This document shows positions 49,453-57,257 of a DNA stretch of 64,000 nt, in pieces. The translations under genes were made by a program, and so were the position numbers. Every line of letters starts with the position of its first letter. Position 1 is the stretch's first letter. Under the pieces are notes generated by a model. The model was not told the DNA's origin. It was given only the letters and a program-made list of their open reading frames with translations, and searched no databases. Location of the stretch: assembly GCF_008727775.1 (NCBI RefSeq), contig NZ_CP044232.1:2294001-2358000 (forward strand), given 5' to 3'. Origin of the DNA: Microbacterium lushaniae. GTDB lineage: Bacteria; Actinomycetota; Actinomycetes; Actinomycetales; Microbacteriaceae.

Positions 49453-49468
49453 CGGAACCCTCCCGGTT

Positions 49469-49514
49469 TAGTTGACATGTGAATCATGCACCGATATTGT
49501 TCATATGTCAACTA
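49469..49514. promoter_or_regulatory. Divergent promoters with paired MarR operators
   Basis: A 15-bp inverted repeat with one mismatch (49469-49483 and 49500-49514) carries TTGACA at both outer ends. On the plus strand TTGACA (49472-49477) is 17 bp from TATTGT (49495-49500), promoter of the MarR gene. On the minus strand TTGACA (49506-49511) is 17 bp from CATGAT (49483-49488), promoter of the oxidoreductase operon. Each arm is itself near-palindromic (TTGACATGTGAA, TTCATATGTCAA). Confidence 0.75.
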
Positions 49515-49526
49515 CCTAGGAGAACG

Positions 49527-49994
49527 ATGGGCACTGCAACCGGCCAGCACCTCCCGACGAGCGAGGAACTCGCGATCTGGCGCGCGCACATCGAGACATT
49601 CGAGATCGTCCGCGCCCGCATCGAATCCCGCCTGCAGCACGACTCGCAGCTGTCGAGCGGTGATTACCGCGTGCTCCTCGCGTTGAGCGAGGCGGAGTCG
49701 AAGGCCCTGCGCTCATCGGAACTCGCCCGTCAGATCGACTGGGAGCGCAGCCGCCTCTCGGGGCAGCTGGGCAGGATGGAAAAGCGCGGACTGGTGCGCC
49801 GGGAGCCCTGCGAGGAGGATGCGCGTGGCTCGCGCGTCTTCCTCACCGACGAGGGTGCGCGCGCGTTCCGGGCGAGCACCCTCCCCCACCTCCGGGCGAT
49901 CAAGGAGGTCTTCGTCGACGCGTTCACGCCGCAGCAGCTCACGCGGCTCGGCGAGGCAGCCGCGGCGATGCGCCGCCATCTCGATCTCGGATGA
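49527..49994 (+). CDS. MarR-family transcriptional regulator
   Basis: 155-residue winged-helix regulator. Residues about 45-110 hold the DNA-binding core (LSSGDYRVLLALSEAESKALRSSELA, then ERSRLSGQLGRMEKRGLVRREPCEEDARGSRVFLTDEG). N- and C-terminal helices supply dimerisation. The start at 49527 follows AGGAG. It is divergent from the LLM oxidoreductase operon and probably represses both itself and that operon from the palindromic sites at 49469-49514, with release by a small aromatic or oxidant. Confidence 0.92.
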   Translation: MGTATGQHLPTSEELAIWRAHIETFEIVRARIESRLQHDSQLSSGDYRVLLALSEAESKALRSSELARQIDWERSRLSGQLGRMEKRGLVRREPCEEDARGSRVFLTDEGARAFRASTLPHLRAIKEVFVDAFTPQQLTRLGEAAAAMRRHLDLG

Positions 49995-50081
49995 GCCGCG
50001 CCGGCCGACCCGGCGTCGGATCGCCGTCGGAGCCCGGCTAGCCTGGGAGGAGTCCGCGCGGCGGGCGAGGGAAGGCGCACC

Positions 50082-50429
50082 GTGAACATCACCTCACTCC
50101 GACGGTTCGTCGCCGTCGCCGAGGAGCTGCATTTCCCGCGCGCGGCGGAGTCACTCGGCATCCCGCTCGCCGCCCTCTACTCCACGATCGACAAGCTGGA
50201 GGAGGAGGTCGGGCAGCCGCTGTTCGCGCGCGGTAAGGGGAAGACGCAGCTGACCAAGGCCGGTGCGCTTCTGCTGACCGAGGCGAACGAGCGCATCGCC
50301 GCCGCGCCGGCGCCGGCTGCCAAGGCGGCTGCTCCGGCCGGGGGAAAGGCCAAAGCGTCCAAGGGCAAGGGCCGCGCGCCGGTCGTGAAGGGTCAGCCGA
50401 AGCCGTTCAAGAAGCGGCAGGGCCGCTGA
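50082..50429 (+). CDS. LysR-type HTH domain with basic, Ala/Lys-rich tail
   Basis: 115-residue protein. Residues 1-65 are a full LysR N-terminal winged helix-turn-helix (SLRRFVAVAEELHFPRAAES, then YSTIDKLEEEVGQPLFARG). Instead of the usual 200-residue ligand-binding domain, a lysine/alanine/proline tail follows (residues 75-115, for example AAAPAGGKAKASKGKGRAPV). Such tails resemble histone H1-like or Lsr2/HU-extension DNA-binding tails. A GTG start with AAGG upstream and TAGCCT at 50039-50044 support a real gene. It may be a nucleoid-associated or dominant-negative regulator; its role is unknown. Confidence 0.75.
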   Translation: MNITSLRRFVAVAEELHFPRAAESLGIPLAALYSTIDKLEEEVGQPLFARGKGKTQLTKAGALLLTEANERIAAAPAPAAKAAAPAGGKAKASKGKGRAPVVKGQPKPFKKRQGR

Positions 50430-50447
50430 GCCGCCGCATCCGCGCGT

Positions 50448-52109
50448 CTATGCCTCGGTGACCCGCCCGCCCTCGACCCGCCAGTGCCGGTCGGTGTGCA
50501 CCGTCGCCAGCATCCGCCGGTCGTGGGTGACCAGCAGCAGCGTCCCGTCGTAGGACTCCAGCGCCTGCTCCAGCTGCTCGATGGCGGGGAGGTCGAGATG
50601 GTTGGTGGGTTCATCCAGGACCAGGACGTTGACGCCTCGCGCCTGGAGCAGCGCGAGACCGGCGCGCGTGCGCTCGCCCGGTGACAGCTCGTCGACCGGG
50701 CGGTTCACGTGGTCGGCCTTGAGCCCGAATTTCGCCAGCAGGGTGCGCACATCGCCGGAGGCCATCTCCGGCACGAGCGACTCGAAGGCGGCGGCCAGGG
50801 GCCGGGATCCGGCCAGCAGCGAGCGGGCCTGGTCGATCTCGCCGATCTGCACGCTCGCACCCAGGCTCGCCGTTCCCTCGTCCGGTGCCTGCCTACCCAG
50901 GAGCAGCCGCAGCAGGGTGGACTTCCCCGCACCGTTGGGACCGGTGATGCCGATGCGCTCGCCCGCGTTCACCTGCAGCGACACCGGACCCAGCGTGAAC
51001 ACCCCCTGCCGGACGACGGCTCCGGCGAGAGTGGAGACGACAGAGCTGGAACGGGGCGCCGCGCCGATGGTGAACTCGAGCTGCCACTCCTTCCGGGGCT
51101 CCTCGACCTCGTCCAGCCGCGCGATCCGGCTCTCCATCTGCCGGACCTTCTGGGCCTGCTTCTCGCTGGATTCGGTCGCGGCCTTGCGCCGGATCTTGTC
51201 GTTGTCGGGGGCCTTGCGCATCGCGTTGCGCACGCCCTGGCTCGACCATTCCCGCTGGGTGCGGGCCCGCGCGACGAGGTCGGCCTTCTTATCGGCGAAC
51301 TCGTCATACTTCTCCCGCGCGTGCCGCCGGAGTGTCGCGCGCTCTTCCAGGTAGGCGTCGTAGCCACCGCCGAAGACGCGGTTCGCGCCCTGCGCGAGGT
51401 CGAGCTCCAGGACGCGGGTCACGCACCGAGCCAGGAATTCCCGGTCATGGCTCACGAGTACGACACCGCCGCGCAGCCCGCGCACGAAGGCCTCGAGGCG
51501 CTCGAGCCCGTCGAGGTCGAGGTCGTTGGTCGGCTCGTCCAGCAGCACGATGTCGAAGCGTGAGAGCAGGAGCGCCGCCAGACCCACGCGGGCGGCCTGC
51601 CCGCCCGAGAGCGAGGTCATGAGGGCGTCCTCCGGCGCACCGCCGAGGTCGAGGCCCAGCTCGGCGAGCACGACCGGGAGTCGCTCGTCCAGGTCGGCCG
51701 CACCGCTGGCGAGCCACCGGTCCAGGGCGCTGGAGTACGCGTCTGCGGGATCGACGCCCGGGGTCGCGAGCGACGGATCCCCCAGTGCTGCCGCCGCGGC
51801 ATCCATGTCCCGCGTCGCCTCCGCGCACCCCGTCCTGCGGGCGATGTAGGAGACGACCGTCTCGCCCGGGACGCGTTCGTGCTCCTGCGGCAGCCAGCCC
51901 ACGAACGCATCGGGCGGCGAAAGCGTGACGGTGCCGGCCTGCGGCTCGTCGATGCCGGCGAGTAGGCGCAGCAGGGTGGATTTGCCGGCGCCGTTCGCAC
52001 CGACGACTCCCACCACGTCCCCCGGCGCGACGGTCAGGTCCAGGGAATCGAAGAGCGTGCGGTGGCCGTACCCGCCGGCCAGGCCCGAGGCGACGAGTGT
52101 TGCGGTCAT
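50448..52109 (-). CDS. ABC-F family ribosome-associated ATPase
   Basis: 553-residue protein with two ABC cassettes and no membrane helices. Cassette 1 has GANGAGKSTLLRLLAG and LSGGQAARVGLA; cassette 2 has GPNGAGKSTLLRLLLG and LSPGERTRAGLA. A charged linker (about residues 250-330, rich in K, R and E) is the P-site-tRNA interaction motif region. Members act on ribosomes in translation control or antibiotic resistance. The sequence resembles actinobacterial resistance-type ABC-F proteins, but a drug specificity cannot be assigned. Start has CAGGAT 6 nt upstream. Confidence 0.92.
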   Translation of the reverse strand: MTATLVASGLAGGYGHRTLFDSLDLTVAPGDVVGVVGANGAGKSTLLRLLAGIDEPQAGTVTLSPPDAFVGWLPQEHERVPGETVVSYIARRTGCAEATRDMDAAAAALGDPSLATPGVDPADAYSSALDRWLASGAADLDERLPVVLAELGLDLGGAPEDALMTSLSGGQAARVGLAALLLSRFDIVLLDEPTNDLDLDGLERLEAFVRGLRGGVVLVSHDREFLARCVTRVLELDLAQGANRVFGGGYDAYLEERATLRRHAREKYDEFADKKADLVARARTQREWSSQGVRNAMRKAPDNDKIRRKAATESSEKQAQKVRQMESRIARLDEVEEPRKEWQLEFTIGAAPRSSSVVSTLAGAVVRQGVFTLGPVSLQVNAGERIGITGPNGAGKSTLLRLLLGRQAPDEGTASLGASVQIGEIDQARSLLAGSRPLAAAFESLVPEMASGDVRTLLAKFGLKADHVNRPVDELSPGERTRAGLALLQARGVNVLVLDEPTNHLDLPAIEQLEQALESYDGTLLLVTHDRRMLATVHTDRHWRVEGGRVTEA

Positions 52110-52161
52110 CCTTCGATCCTGTCACCCGTCCGAGTGCCCGCCGTCCGCGGGCACTCGCCGG

Positions 52162-52410
52162 TCAGCGCCGGTGGCGGATGCCGAGGCTGAAGTAGGCCAG
52201 CGGCCCGATCCAGTTCACCAGGATCACGGGGATCCATGCCGGCTTGGGCCCGCGCACCTCGTCGGCGTCACGGAACGCGAGGTCCCAGAACGCCAGGAAC
52301 GCGAACGCCACCTGCACGACGCCCGCGATCGCGATACCGACCCTCGCGCCGGCGGAGAGGCGGACTGCAGTCTTGGCGCCGGTGGAGAGCCGGGTGTGTG
52401 TCTTGGTCAT
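52162..52410 (-). CDS. Small membrane protein with PLDc_N-like helices
   Basis: 82-residue protein: a basic N terminus (MTKTHTRLSTGAKTAVRLS), helix about 23-45, a loop (DLAFRDADEVRGPKPAWI) and helix about 58-78 ending SLGIRHRR. The W-I-P-V-I-L-V-N-W-I-G-P-L-A-Y pattern is that of the phospholipase D-nuclease N-terminal membrane domain found in small proteins. GGGAAGG precedes the start at a good distance. Function unknown. Confidence 0.7.
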   Translation of the reverse strand: MTKTHTRLSTGAKTAVRLSAGARVGIAIAGVVQVAFAFLAFWDLAFRDADEVRGPKPAWIPVILVNWIGPLAYFSLGIRHRR

Positions 52411-52474
52411 CGTGCACCTTCCCGTCGTGCGGTTCCTCCATCCTGCCCCCTGAACGCGGGATGCGCACTCCTGG

Positions 52475-52882
52475 TCAGGGATGCGGTACACGAGGCGGGT
52501 GGGAGGCGTCGAGCTCGCGCTGCAGGTACCGGGGAGCCTGGGTGCGCCAGGCCTCGGTCACCAGCTCGACGAGATGCTCCGGGTCGATCGCCGCCATCCG
52601 GAAGGCGACCTTGGGCTCGCCCCAGCGCGTGGTCGTCCGCAGGAAGACATCAGGCGCCATGTCGACCAGGGCAAGCGCGTCGATCGGCTCGCCCACTTTG
52701 ACTCCCACGACCAGCTCCGCGGCGATGATCTCGCGCATGTCGGCTGGGATGCTGGGCCACGGACGGCACTCCCAGGCATAGGGCTTGCCTCGCACGAGCC
52801 AGCCGGCACCCGCCGCTGTGGCGCGCTCCTCGGTCCCGGGCAGCTTCCCCGCAATCACGTGCACATCCTCGAGCGTGGCCAT
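52475..52882 (-). CDS. MmcQ/YjbR-family protein
   Basis: 135-residue single-domain protein of the YjbR/MmcQ fold (double-wing DNA-binding-like). Diagnostic parts are LPGTEERATAAGAGWLVRGKPYAWECR in the first half and the final FRMAAIDPEHLVELVTEAWRTQAPRYLQRE. No activity is established for the family. The start has TACTCT 6 nt upstream (52889-52894), a leaderless arrangement. A hairpin between this gene and the next one (52897-52918) insulates them. Confidence 0.88.
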   Translation of the reverse strand: MATLEDVHVIAGKLPGTEERATAAGAGWLVRGKPYAWECRPWPSIPADMREIIAAELVVGVKVGEPIDALALVDMAPDVFLRTTTRWGEPKVAFRMAAIDPEHLVELVTEAWRTQAPRYLQRELDASHPPRVPHP

Positions 52883-52896
52883 GGCGCAAGAGTAGA

Positions 52897-52918
52897 CGGG
52901 GCCGCGGACACGGCCCCG
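52897..52918 (-). terminator. Hairpin downstream of the hydrolase gene
   Basis: CGGGGCCG (52897-52904) and CGGCCCCG (52911-52918) form an 8-bp stem with a 6-nt loop immediately past the stop of the alpha/beta-hydrolase gene. Confidence 0.5.
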
Positions 52919-52923
52919 CGGGG

Positions 52924-53700
52924 TCAGTCCCAGGCGAGGTAATCCTCGATCTGCATTCCGATCTCCCCCGGGTGGGTCATCGGGAACAGGTAGCCGCCGC
53001 CGTCGATGCGCGCGGCACTGGCGCGATCGGCGGCGGAGGCCTGCAGCTGATCACCGTTGGCCGGAACGGTGACGCGATCCTCGGTGCCCTGCAGGATCAG
53101 GACGGGCAGGCTCGGGGCCAGCCGCATCCACTCGTCCGACGGGGTCGCCGCCAGGGCCGCCGTCTGCATCGGCTCGACGGCGCTCTCGCGCGCACGGGAG
53201 AAGACGTTCCATGCCCACGTCGGGTCGACCGATCCGCCGGCCAGAACGGGCATGGCATCCAGGGGCGCGGGCCCCGCCGCCTCCGTGAACGCGGCCTGCA
53301 GCGCCTGCACGACGTCGGCTGCAAGCGGCTCGGTGCCCTCGACCCCCATCAGGAGGATCCCCTCGGTGCGGTCGGGGTGATCCAGCGCCACCGTGCGGGC
53401 GACGGCACCGCCGAAGGCGTGACCGCCGACCCATGCGGAGTCCAGGCTCAGCCGATCCAGCACGTCGACGACGTCCTGCGCGAGGTCGTGCATCGTGACC
53501 GCAGCGTCCGGCGCAGGCGTGCGGGAGCCGATCCGCACGATCCGGAAGCCCTCTTCGACCAGGACGTGGGCGAGCGTGCCGAGGTAGGAGATGTTCAGCC
53601 CACGACCGGGCAGCAGGACCACCACCGGCCCCTCGCCCTCATCGACGAAGGGGATGGCGCGGCCATCGGGTTCGAAGGTCTGGGGCGTTGCGACTGTCAT
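52924..53700 (-). CDS. Alpha/beta-hydrolase-fold protein lacking the nucleophile serine
   Basis: 258-residue alpha/beta-hydrolase fold. Strand and oxyanion region VVVLLPGRGLNISYLG, then the elbow GGHAFGGAVA, where residue 95 is alanine instead of the normal serine/cysteine/aspartate nucleophile. The remaining acid and the C-terminal histidine (PMTHPGEIG) seem present. It is thus probably not a normal hydrolase; it may bind a ligand or act as a non-catalytic partner. The start has GAGAAT 6 nt upstream. Codon GCC at 53416-53418 encodes the alanine, so a single-base read error could also explain it. Confidence 0.8.
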   Translation of the reverse strand: MTVATPQTFEPDGRAIPFVDEGEGPVVVLLPGRGLNISYLGTLAHVLVEEGFRIVRIGSRTPAPDAAVTMHDLAQDVVDVLDRLSLDSAWVGGHAFGGAVARTVALDHPDRTEGILLMGVEGTEPLAADVVQALQAAFTEAAGPAPLDAMPVLAGGSVDPTWAWNVFSRARESAVEPMQTAALAATPSDEWMRLAPSLPVLILQGTEDRVTVPANGDQLQASAADRASAARIDGGGYLFPMTHPGEIGMQIEDYLAWD

Positions 53701-53748
53701 GCTTCCATTCTCCCGGATGACGGACGGACCTCCCGCACTCCGGCGACC

Positions 53749-53776
53749 TTGCGCGCGCCGGTGGCGCCACTAGCGT
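53749..53776 (+). promoter_or_regulatory. Leaderless promoter
   Basis: TTGCGC (53749-53754) and TAGCGT (53771-53776) are spaced by 16 bp. The -10 box ends 6 nt before the ATG at 53783. This is the clearest complete leaderless promoter in the window. Confidence 0.6.
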
Positions 53777-53782
53777 GCAGGT

Positions 53783-54289
53783 ATGACGTGGCCGGACTTC
53801 TGGAGTACGACGTTTCCCGCCTACCTCGGGGCCCTGGGTTCGATCGCCGCGAGCGCGGTCGCCGTCGCCGCCTTCGTCCGCGACCTCCGGACGCGTGCGG
53901 GTCTGCGGGAGGTGGCCGGGTCGGCCGGATCGACGGTCGAGCTGCCGCGGATGGGGGCACCGCTCGCCCCGGATGCGGCACCCACGGTGCGGCCGAGCCC
54001 TGCCGGCAGACGAGCCGACGACGCGCCCGCCTCCCTGGAGCTGACCGTCCGGAGCGGGCGAGGCGTCCTGCGCAACCTCGGTGCAGAGACGATCCGGCTC
54101 GATCGCCTCCGCGTGCCCTCCGGCGGGAAGACGCTGACGTTCTCGGCCCCCCTCCCGGCGGGCGTCGGCCCGGGCGAAGAGTTCGGCTTCGCCCTCCGCG
54201 ACCAGCTCGCCGGTCCGGCGGTCGCCGCGCTCCTGGTGGAGTGGACGGATGCCGGCGGGACGACCCGCGTCAGCCGCTTCTACGTGTGA
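53783..54289 (+). CDS. Hypothetical protein with one N-terminal helix
   Basis: 168-residue protein. A hydrophobic segment (about residues 10-32, TTFPAYLGALGSIAASAVAVAAFV) anchors it, followed by a hydrophilic region rich in Gly/Pro and a C-terminal all-beta-like domain (LRNLGAETIRLDRLRVPSGGKTLTFSAPLP). No family is recognised; the pattern suggests an extracytoplasmic or cytosolic beta-sandwich anchored by one helix. Promoter and start are well placed. Confidence 0.55.
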   Translation: MTWPDFWSTTFPAYLGALGSIAASAVAVAAFVRDLRTRAGLREVAGSAGSTVELPRMGAPLAPDAAPTVRPSPAGRRADDAPASLELTVRSGRGVLRNLGAETIRLDRLRVPSGGKTLTFSAPLPAGVGPGEEFGFALRDQLAGPAVAALLVEWTDAGGTTRVSRFYV

Positions 54290-54307
54290 GGCCCACGGTC
54301 CCCCGAC

Positions 54308-55174
54308 TCAGGCGTGCTCGACGGGCAGCCACAGGTCGCACGTGGCGGTACGGAAGTCGGGCGCGCGCTCGAGCACGGCCACCAGGGCGGGTCCCGGTCG
54401 CAGCCGCCACGGGTTCGAGGGGAACCACTCGGTGGCCGTCGCGGCCCACGCTGCCTGCAGCGCAGCGGGGTGCTCGCCGGAAGTCCGGAAGACCGCCCAC
54501 TCCCCCGCTTCCACGTCGATGACGTCGAGGTCATCAGGGACGGCGGTCCCCGCCTCGACGGCGACGCCGTGCAGATAGGTCAGCTCGCTGCCTTCTGGGT
54601 CATCCGGGTCGACGTCCGCGCTCACCTGCAGCAGCCCGGCCGGCTCTGTGCTGTTCAACAGCTTCAGCCGCTCGTGCTCGGCCGCTGGCAGCGACGCGAT
54701 GTGCTCCTGGATGGCGGAATTGACCCCCTCGTACTGAAGCGGCACACGGGCGGCGTGCCCGACGAGCCGGAAAGCGGGGCGCGGGAGGATGCGGGTGTCC
54801 ATGGGGGTGGTCCCTTCGACGGTCAGGCGGAACCTGAGTTGCGGTTGGCTGCGAAGAGGACCGCCGTCACGACGGACGTCACCGTGGCTCACGCCGTGCA
54901 CCGCACGGAATGCGCGACCGAATGCCTCGGTCGACCCGTATCCGTAGCGCACGGCGGTGGCGAGGAGATCCTCGCCACCGATGACGTCGCCCGCCGCGAC
55001 GGTCATCCGTCGACGGCGGACGTACTCCGACACCGGCATCCCCGCGAGCGAGGCGAACATACGGCGCGCGTGGTAGCCGGTGGTCCCCAGTTCCCGCGCA
55101 AGCGCGTCGAGGTCGAGGTCATCGTTGAGATGCGCTTCGACCTCGTCGACCAGACGGTTGAGGATCTCGATCAC
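54308..55174 (-). CDS. AraC-family regulator with GyrI-like effector domain
   Basis: 288-residue regulator. Residues about 1-105 form the two AraC helix-turn-helix motifs (LDLDALARELGTTGYHARRMFASLAGMPVSEYVRRRRM, then AVRYGYGSTEAFGRAFRAVHG). Residues about 130-288 form a GyrI/Rob-like small-molecule binding domain (ILPRPAFRLVGHAARVPL, ending ATCDLWLPVEHA). Such regulators sense drugs or metabolites and control efflux or detoxification. GTG start at 55174 follows GGGAGC. No target gene is obvious nearby. Confidence 0.9.
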   Translation of the reverse strand: MIEILNRLVDEVEAHLNDDLDLDALARELGTTGYHARRMFASLAGMPVSEYVRRRRMTVAAGDVIGGEDLLATAVRYGYGSTEAFGRAFRAVHGVSHGDVRRDGGPLRSQPQLRFRLTVEGTTPMDTRILPRPAFRLVGHAARVPLQYEGVNSAIQEHIASLPAAEHERLKLLNSTEPAGLLQVSADVDPDDPEGSELTYLHGVAVEAGTAVPDDLDVIDVEAGEWAVFRTSGEHPAALQAAWAATATEWFPSNPWRLRPGPALVAVLERAPDFRTATCDLWLPVEHA

Positions 55175-55258
55175 GGGGGCTCCCTTCCCGATCAAGGTTC
55201 GTCTCCCGCGGATGCGCGCGCCCGACAGTTCGCGTCCGATTCGATCGGACGACCACGC

Positions 55259-55849
55259 TCAAGCGGTCGCGAGCCACACGGCACGACCCTGGCACACGTC
55301 GTCGATGCGGGCGACGAGCGCGCCTACCCGATCCGCCGGCACCTGCAGTGCGATCTCGACGTCCGCCCCGTGGCGCACATCCTCCAGCACCGCGTCGTGG
55401 GCGGCGAGCTCACGGCGCAGCGCCCCCTCGAACGCGTACGGGACCTGCACCCGGAGCATCTGCATCCGGATGAGCGGCACGCGCTCGGCGCCGAGGAGGG
55501 CCTGAGCCACCGCATCCGTGTACGCGCGGACGAGTCCGCCGGCACCCAGTTTCACGCCGCCGAAATAACGCACGACAGTGGCCAGCACGCCCTCGAGCTC
55601 CTGATGCCGCAGCACGTCGAGCATGGGGCGCCCCGCCGTGCCGCCGGGCTCGCCGTCATCGTTCGCTGCGGAGTGCCCGCCGGCCATCAGCGCCCAGCAG
55701 ACGTGCCGGGCGTCGGGATGCTCCGCACGCAGCTCACCGACCCGCGCGACGGCGTCCTCCCGGCCGGCGACGGGCTCGACGCAGCCGAGGAACCTGCTCT
55801 TCTTGATGAGCAGTTCGCTGTGGACGGGAGCGGCAAGGGTGAACGGCAT
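55259..55849 (-). CDS. YigZ/IMPACT-family protein
   Basis: 196-residue YigZ-type protein. Landmarks are SELLIKKSRFLGCVEPV, HVCWALMAGG, then the signature NDDGEPGGTAGRPML and VVRYFGGVKLGAGGLVRAY. Members bind nucleic acids or control translation/proteolysis; the function is not fixed. The ATG at 55849 is preferred; a GTG four codons upstream is possible but would overlap a likely -10 (TATCGT). Confidence 0.9.
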   Translation of the reverse strand: MPFTLAAPVHSELLIKKSRFLGCVEPVAGREDAVARVGELRAEHPDARHVCWALMAGGHSAANDDGEPGGTAGRPMLDVLRHQELEGVLATVVRYFGGVKLGAGGLVRAYTDAVAQALLGAERVPLIRMQMLRVQVPYAFEGALRRELAAHDAVLEDVRHGADVEIALQVPADRVGALVARIDDVCQGRAVWLATA

Positions 55850-55897
55850 CGGCAGCTCCACGATAGGCGCGCCCGCAGCCGTCCGCGTGGAACCGGG

Positions 55898-56587
55898 TCA
55901 GACCCCCGGTCGGATCGTCAGCTCCGGGATCTGCGCGTCACGCGGGAGGTCGAGCACCGTGAGCATGCTCGTGACCACCGACTCCGGATCGATGAACGCC
56001 GCAGGGTCGTAGGGCTTGCCCTCCTGCTCGTGCACCCGCTCCTGCATCGCCGTCGCCGTGCGCCCGGGGAACACCGATGACACCCGCACGCCGTGCGGGG
56101 CTTCCTCCGCCCGCAGGGAATCGGCCAGCGCCTTCAGCCCGTGCTTGGATGCCGCGTACGCGGCCCAGTCGGGGGCGGCGCGCAGGCCCGCCCCCGAGTT
56201 GACGAACAGGATCTGCCCCTGCGCCGCCCGCACGGCCGGGAGGAGCAGCCGGGTCAGCTCCGCCGGCCCGACGAGGTTCACGTTCACCTGCGCCGTCCAC
56301 AGCGCCACGGGCATGTCGGCGACGGGGCCGAGGTCGACCACGCCGGCGACGTGGATGACGGAGTCCAGCCGGTCGGGGAGCTCCTGCTGCGCCAGCGCGG
56401 ACGCGAGCTCGGTCGGCGCCGCGAGATCGGCGGCGACGGTCCGCGCGCCCGGGAACCGCTGCTCGAGCTGCGCGGCGCGTGCCGCGCTGCGCGCCAGGAG
56501 GACGAGGTCGTCGCCGCGGGCGCGCAAACGCGTCGCGAGCGCGGACCCGATGCCGGAACCGGCGCCGGTGAGGAGATGCACACTCAT
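55898..56587 (-). CDS. Short-chain dehydrogenase/reductase
   Basis: 229-residue SDR. Cofactor motif LTGAGSGIGSALATRLRARG (T-G-x-x-x-G-I-G), the NVNLVGPAELTRL segment, catalytic serine region LFVNSGAG and YAASKHG with the Y-x-x-x-K pair are all present. The enzyme reduces a carbonyl or oxidises an alcohol with NAD(P)H; substrate unknown. A CACGAT lies 6 nt ahead of the ATG. It ends 36 nt from the YigZ-like gene. Confidence 0.92.
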   Translation of the reverse strand: MSVHLLTGAGSGIGSALATRLRARGDDLVLLARSAARAAQLEQRFPGARTVAADLAAPTELASALAQQELPDRLDSVIHVAGVVDLGPVADMPVALWTAQVNVNLVGPAELTRLLLPAVRAAQGQILFVNSGAGLRAAPDWAAYAASKHGLKALADSLRAEEAPHGVRVSSVFPGRTATAMQERVHEQEGKPYDPAAFIDPESVVTSMLTVLDLPRDAQIPELTIRPGV

Positions 56588-56606
56588 GAAGCCATCGTGG
56601 CACCTC

Positions 56607-57257
56607 TCACCCGTCGGCGGCTCCGGCGGCGAGCGCCACGGCGTGGGATCGGCTGCGCGCGCCGAGCTTGGACAACACGTTGGACACGTGCGTCTTGACC
56701 GTCGCCAGCGAGATCCCGAGCTCGTCAGCGATCTGCGAGTTCGAGCGGCCGGCCCGCATCGCCTCGAGCACCTCGCACTCCCGGGCGGTGAGCATGCTCA
56801 GCCGATCGCCGCCCGGGGCCGGAACGTCGTCGCCTCGCGGGATCAGGGCCAGCGCCCGTCGCGTGACCCGGGGATCGAGCACCCCCTCCCCCGCCGCGAC
56901 GCGTCGCACCGCGTCGATGAGGGTCACCGCATCCGCCGTCTTCAGCAGGAAACCGGCGGCGCCGGCGCGGAGGGCTCCGGCCACGAGCTCGTCCTCGTCG
57001 AAGCTCGTGAGCACGAGCACGTGCGCCCATCCCGCGTCCACGATCTCCCGCGTCGCCGACACGCCGTCCGTCCCCGGCATCCGCAGGTCCATGAGGACGA
57101 CATCCGGCCGCAGGGCGGCGGCGTTGCGGACGGCGACCGCGCCGTCGGCGGCCTCGCCGACGACGGCGACTCCGTGGGCTTCCAGCATGATCCGCAAAGC
57201 CTCGCGGATGGCGCCGTGATCGTCTGCGAGGAGGACGCGGGGCTGGGTGCCGGTCAT
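56607..57257 (-). CDS. LuxR/NarL-family response regulator
   Basis: 216-residue regulator. The receiver pocket is LLADDHG, the phosphoacceptor aspartate lies in VVLMDLRMP, and the lysine in LLKTADA. The C-terminal helix-turn-helix is LTARECEVLEAMRAGRSNSQIADELG then LATVKTHVSNVLSKLG. Translationally coupled (ATGA) to the upstream kinase. It probably controls genes in response to that kinase's membrane sensor. Confidence 0.93.
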   Translation of the reverse strand: MTGTQPRVLLADDHGAIREALRIMLEAHGVAVVGEAADGAVAVRNAAALRPDVVLMDLRMPGTDGVSATREIVDAGWAHVLVLTSFDEDELVAGALRAGAAGFLLKTADAVTLIDAVRRVAAGEGVLDPRVTRRALALIPRGDDVPAPGGDRLSMLTARECEVLEAMRAGRSNSQIADELGISLATVKTHVSNVLSKLGARSRSHAVALAAGAADG

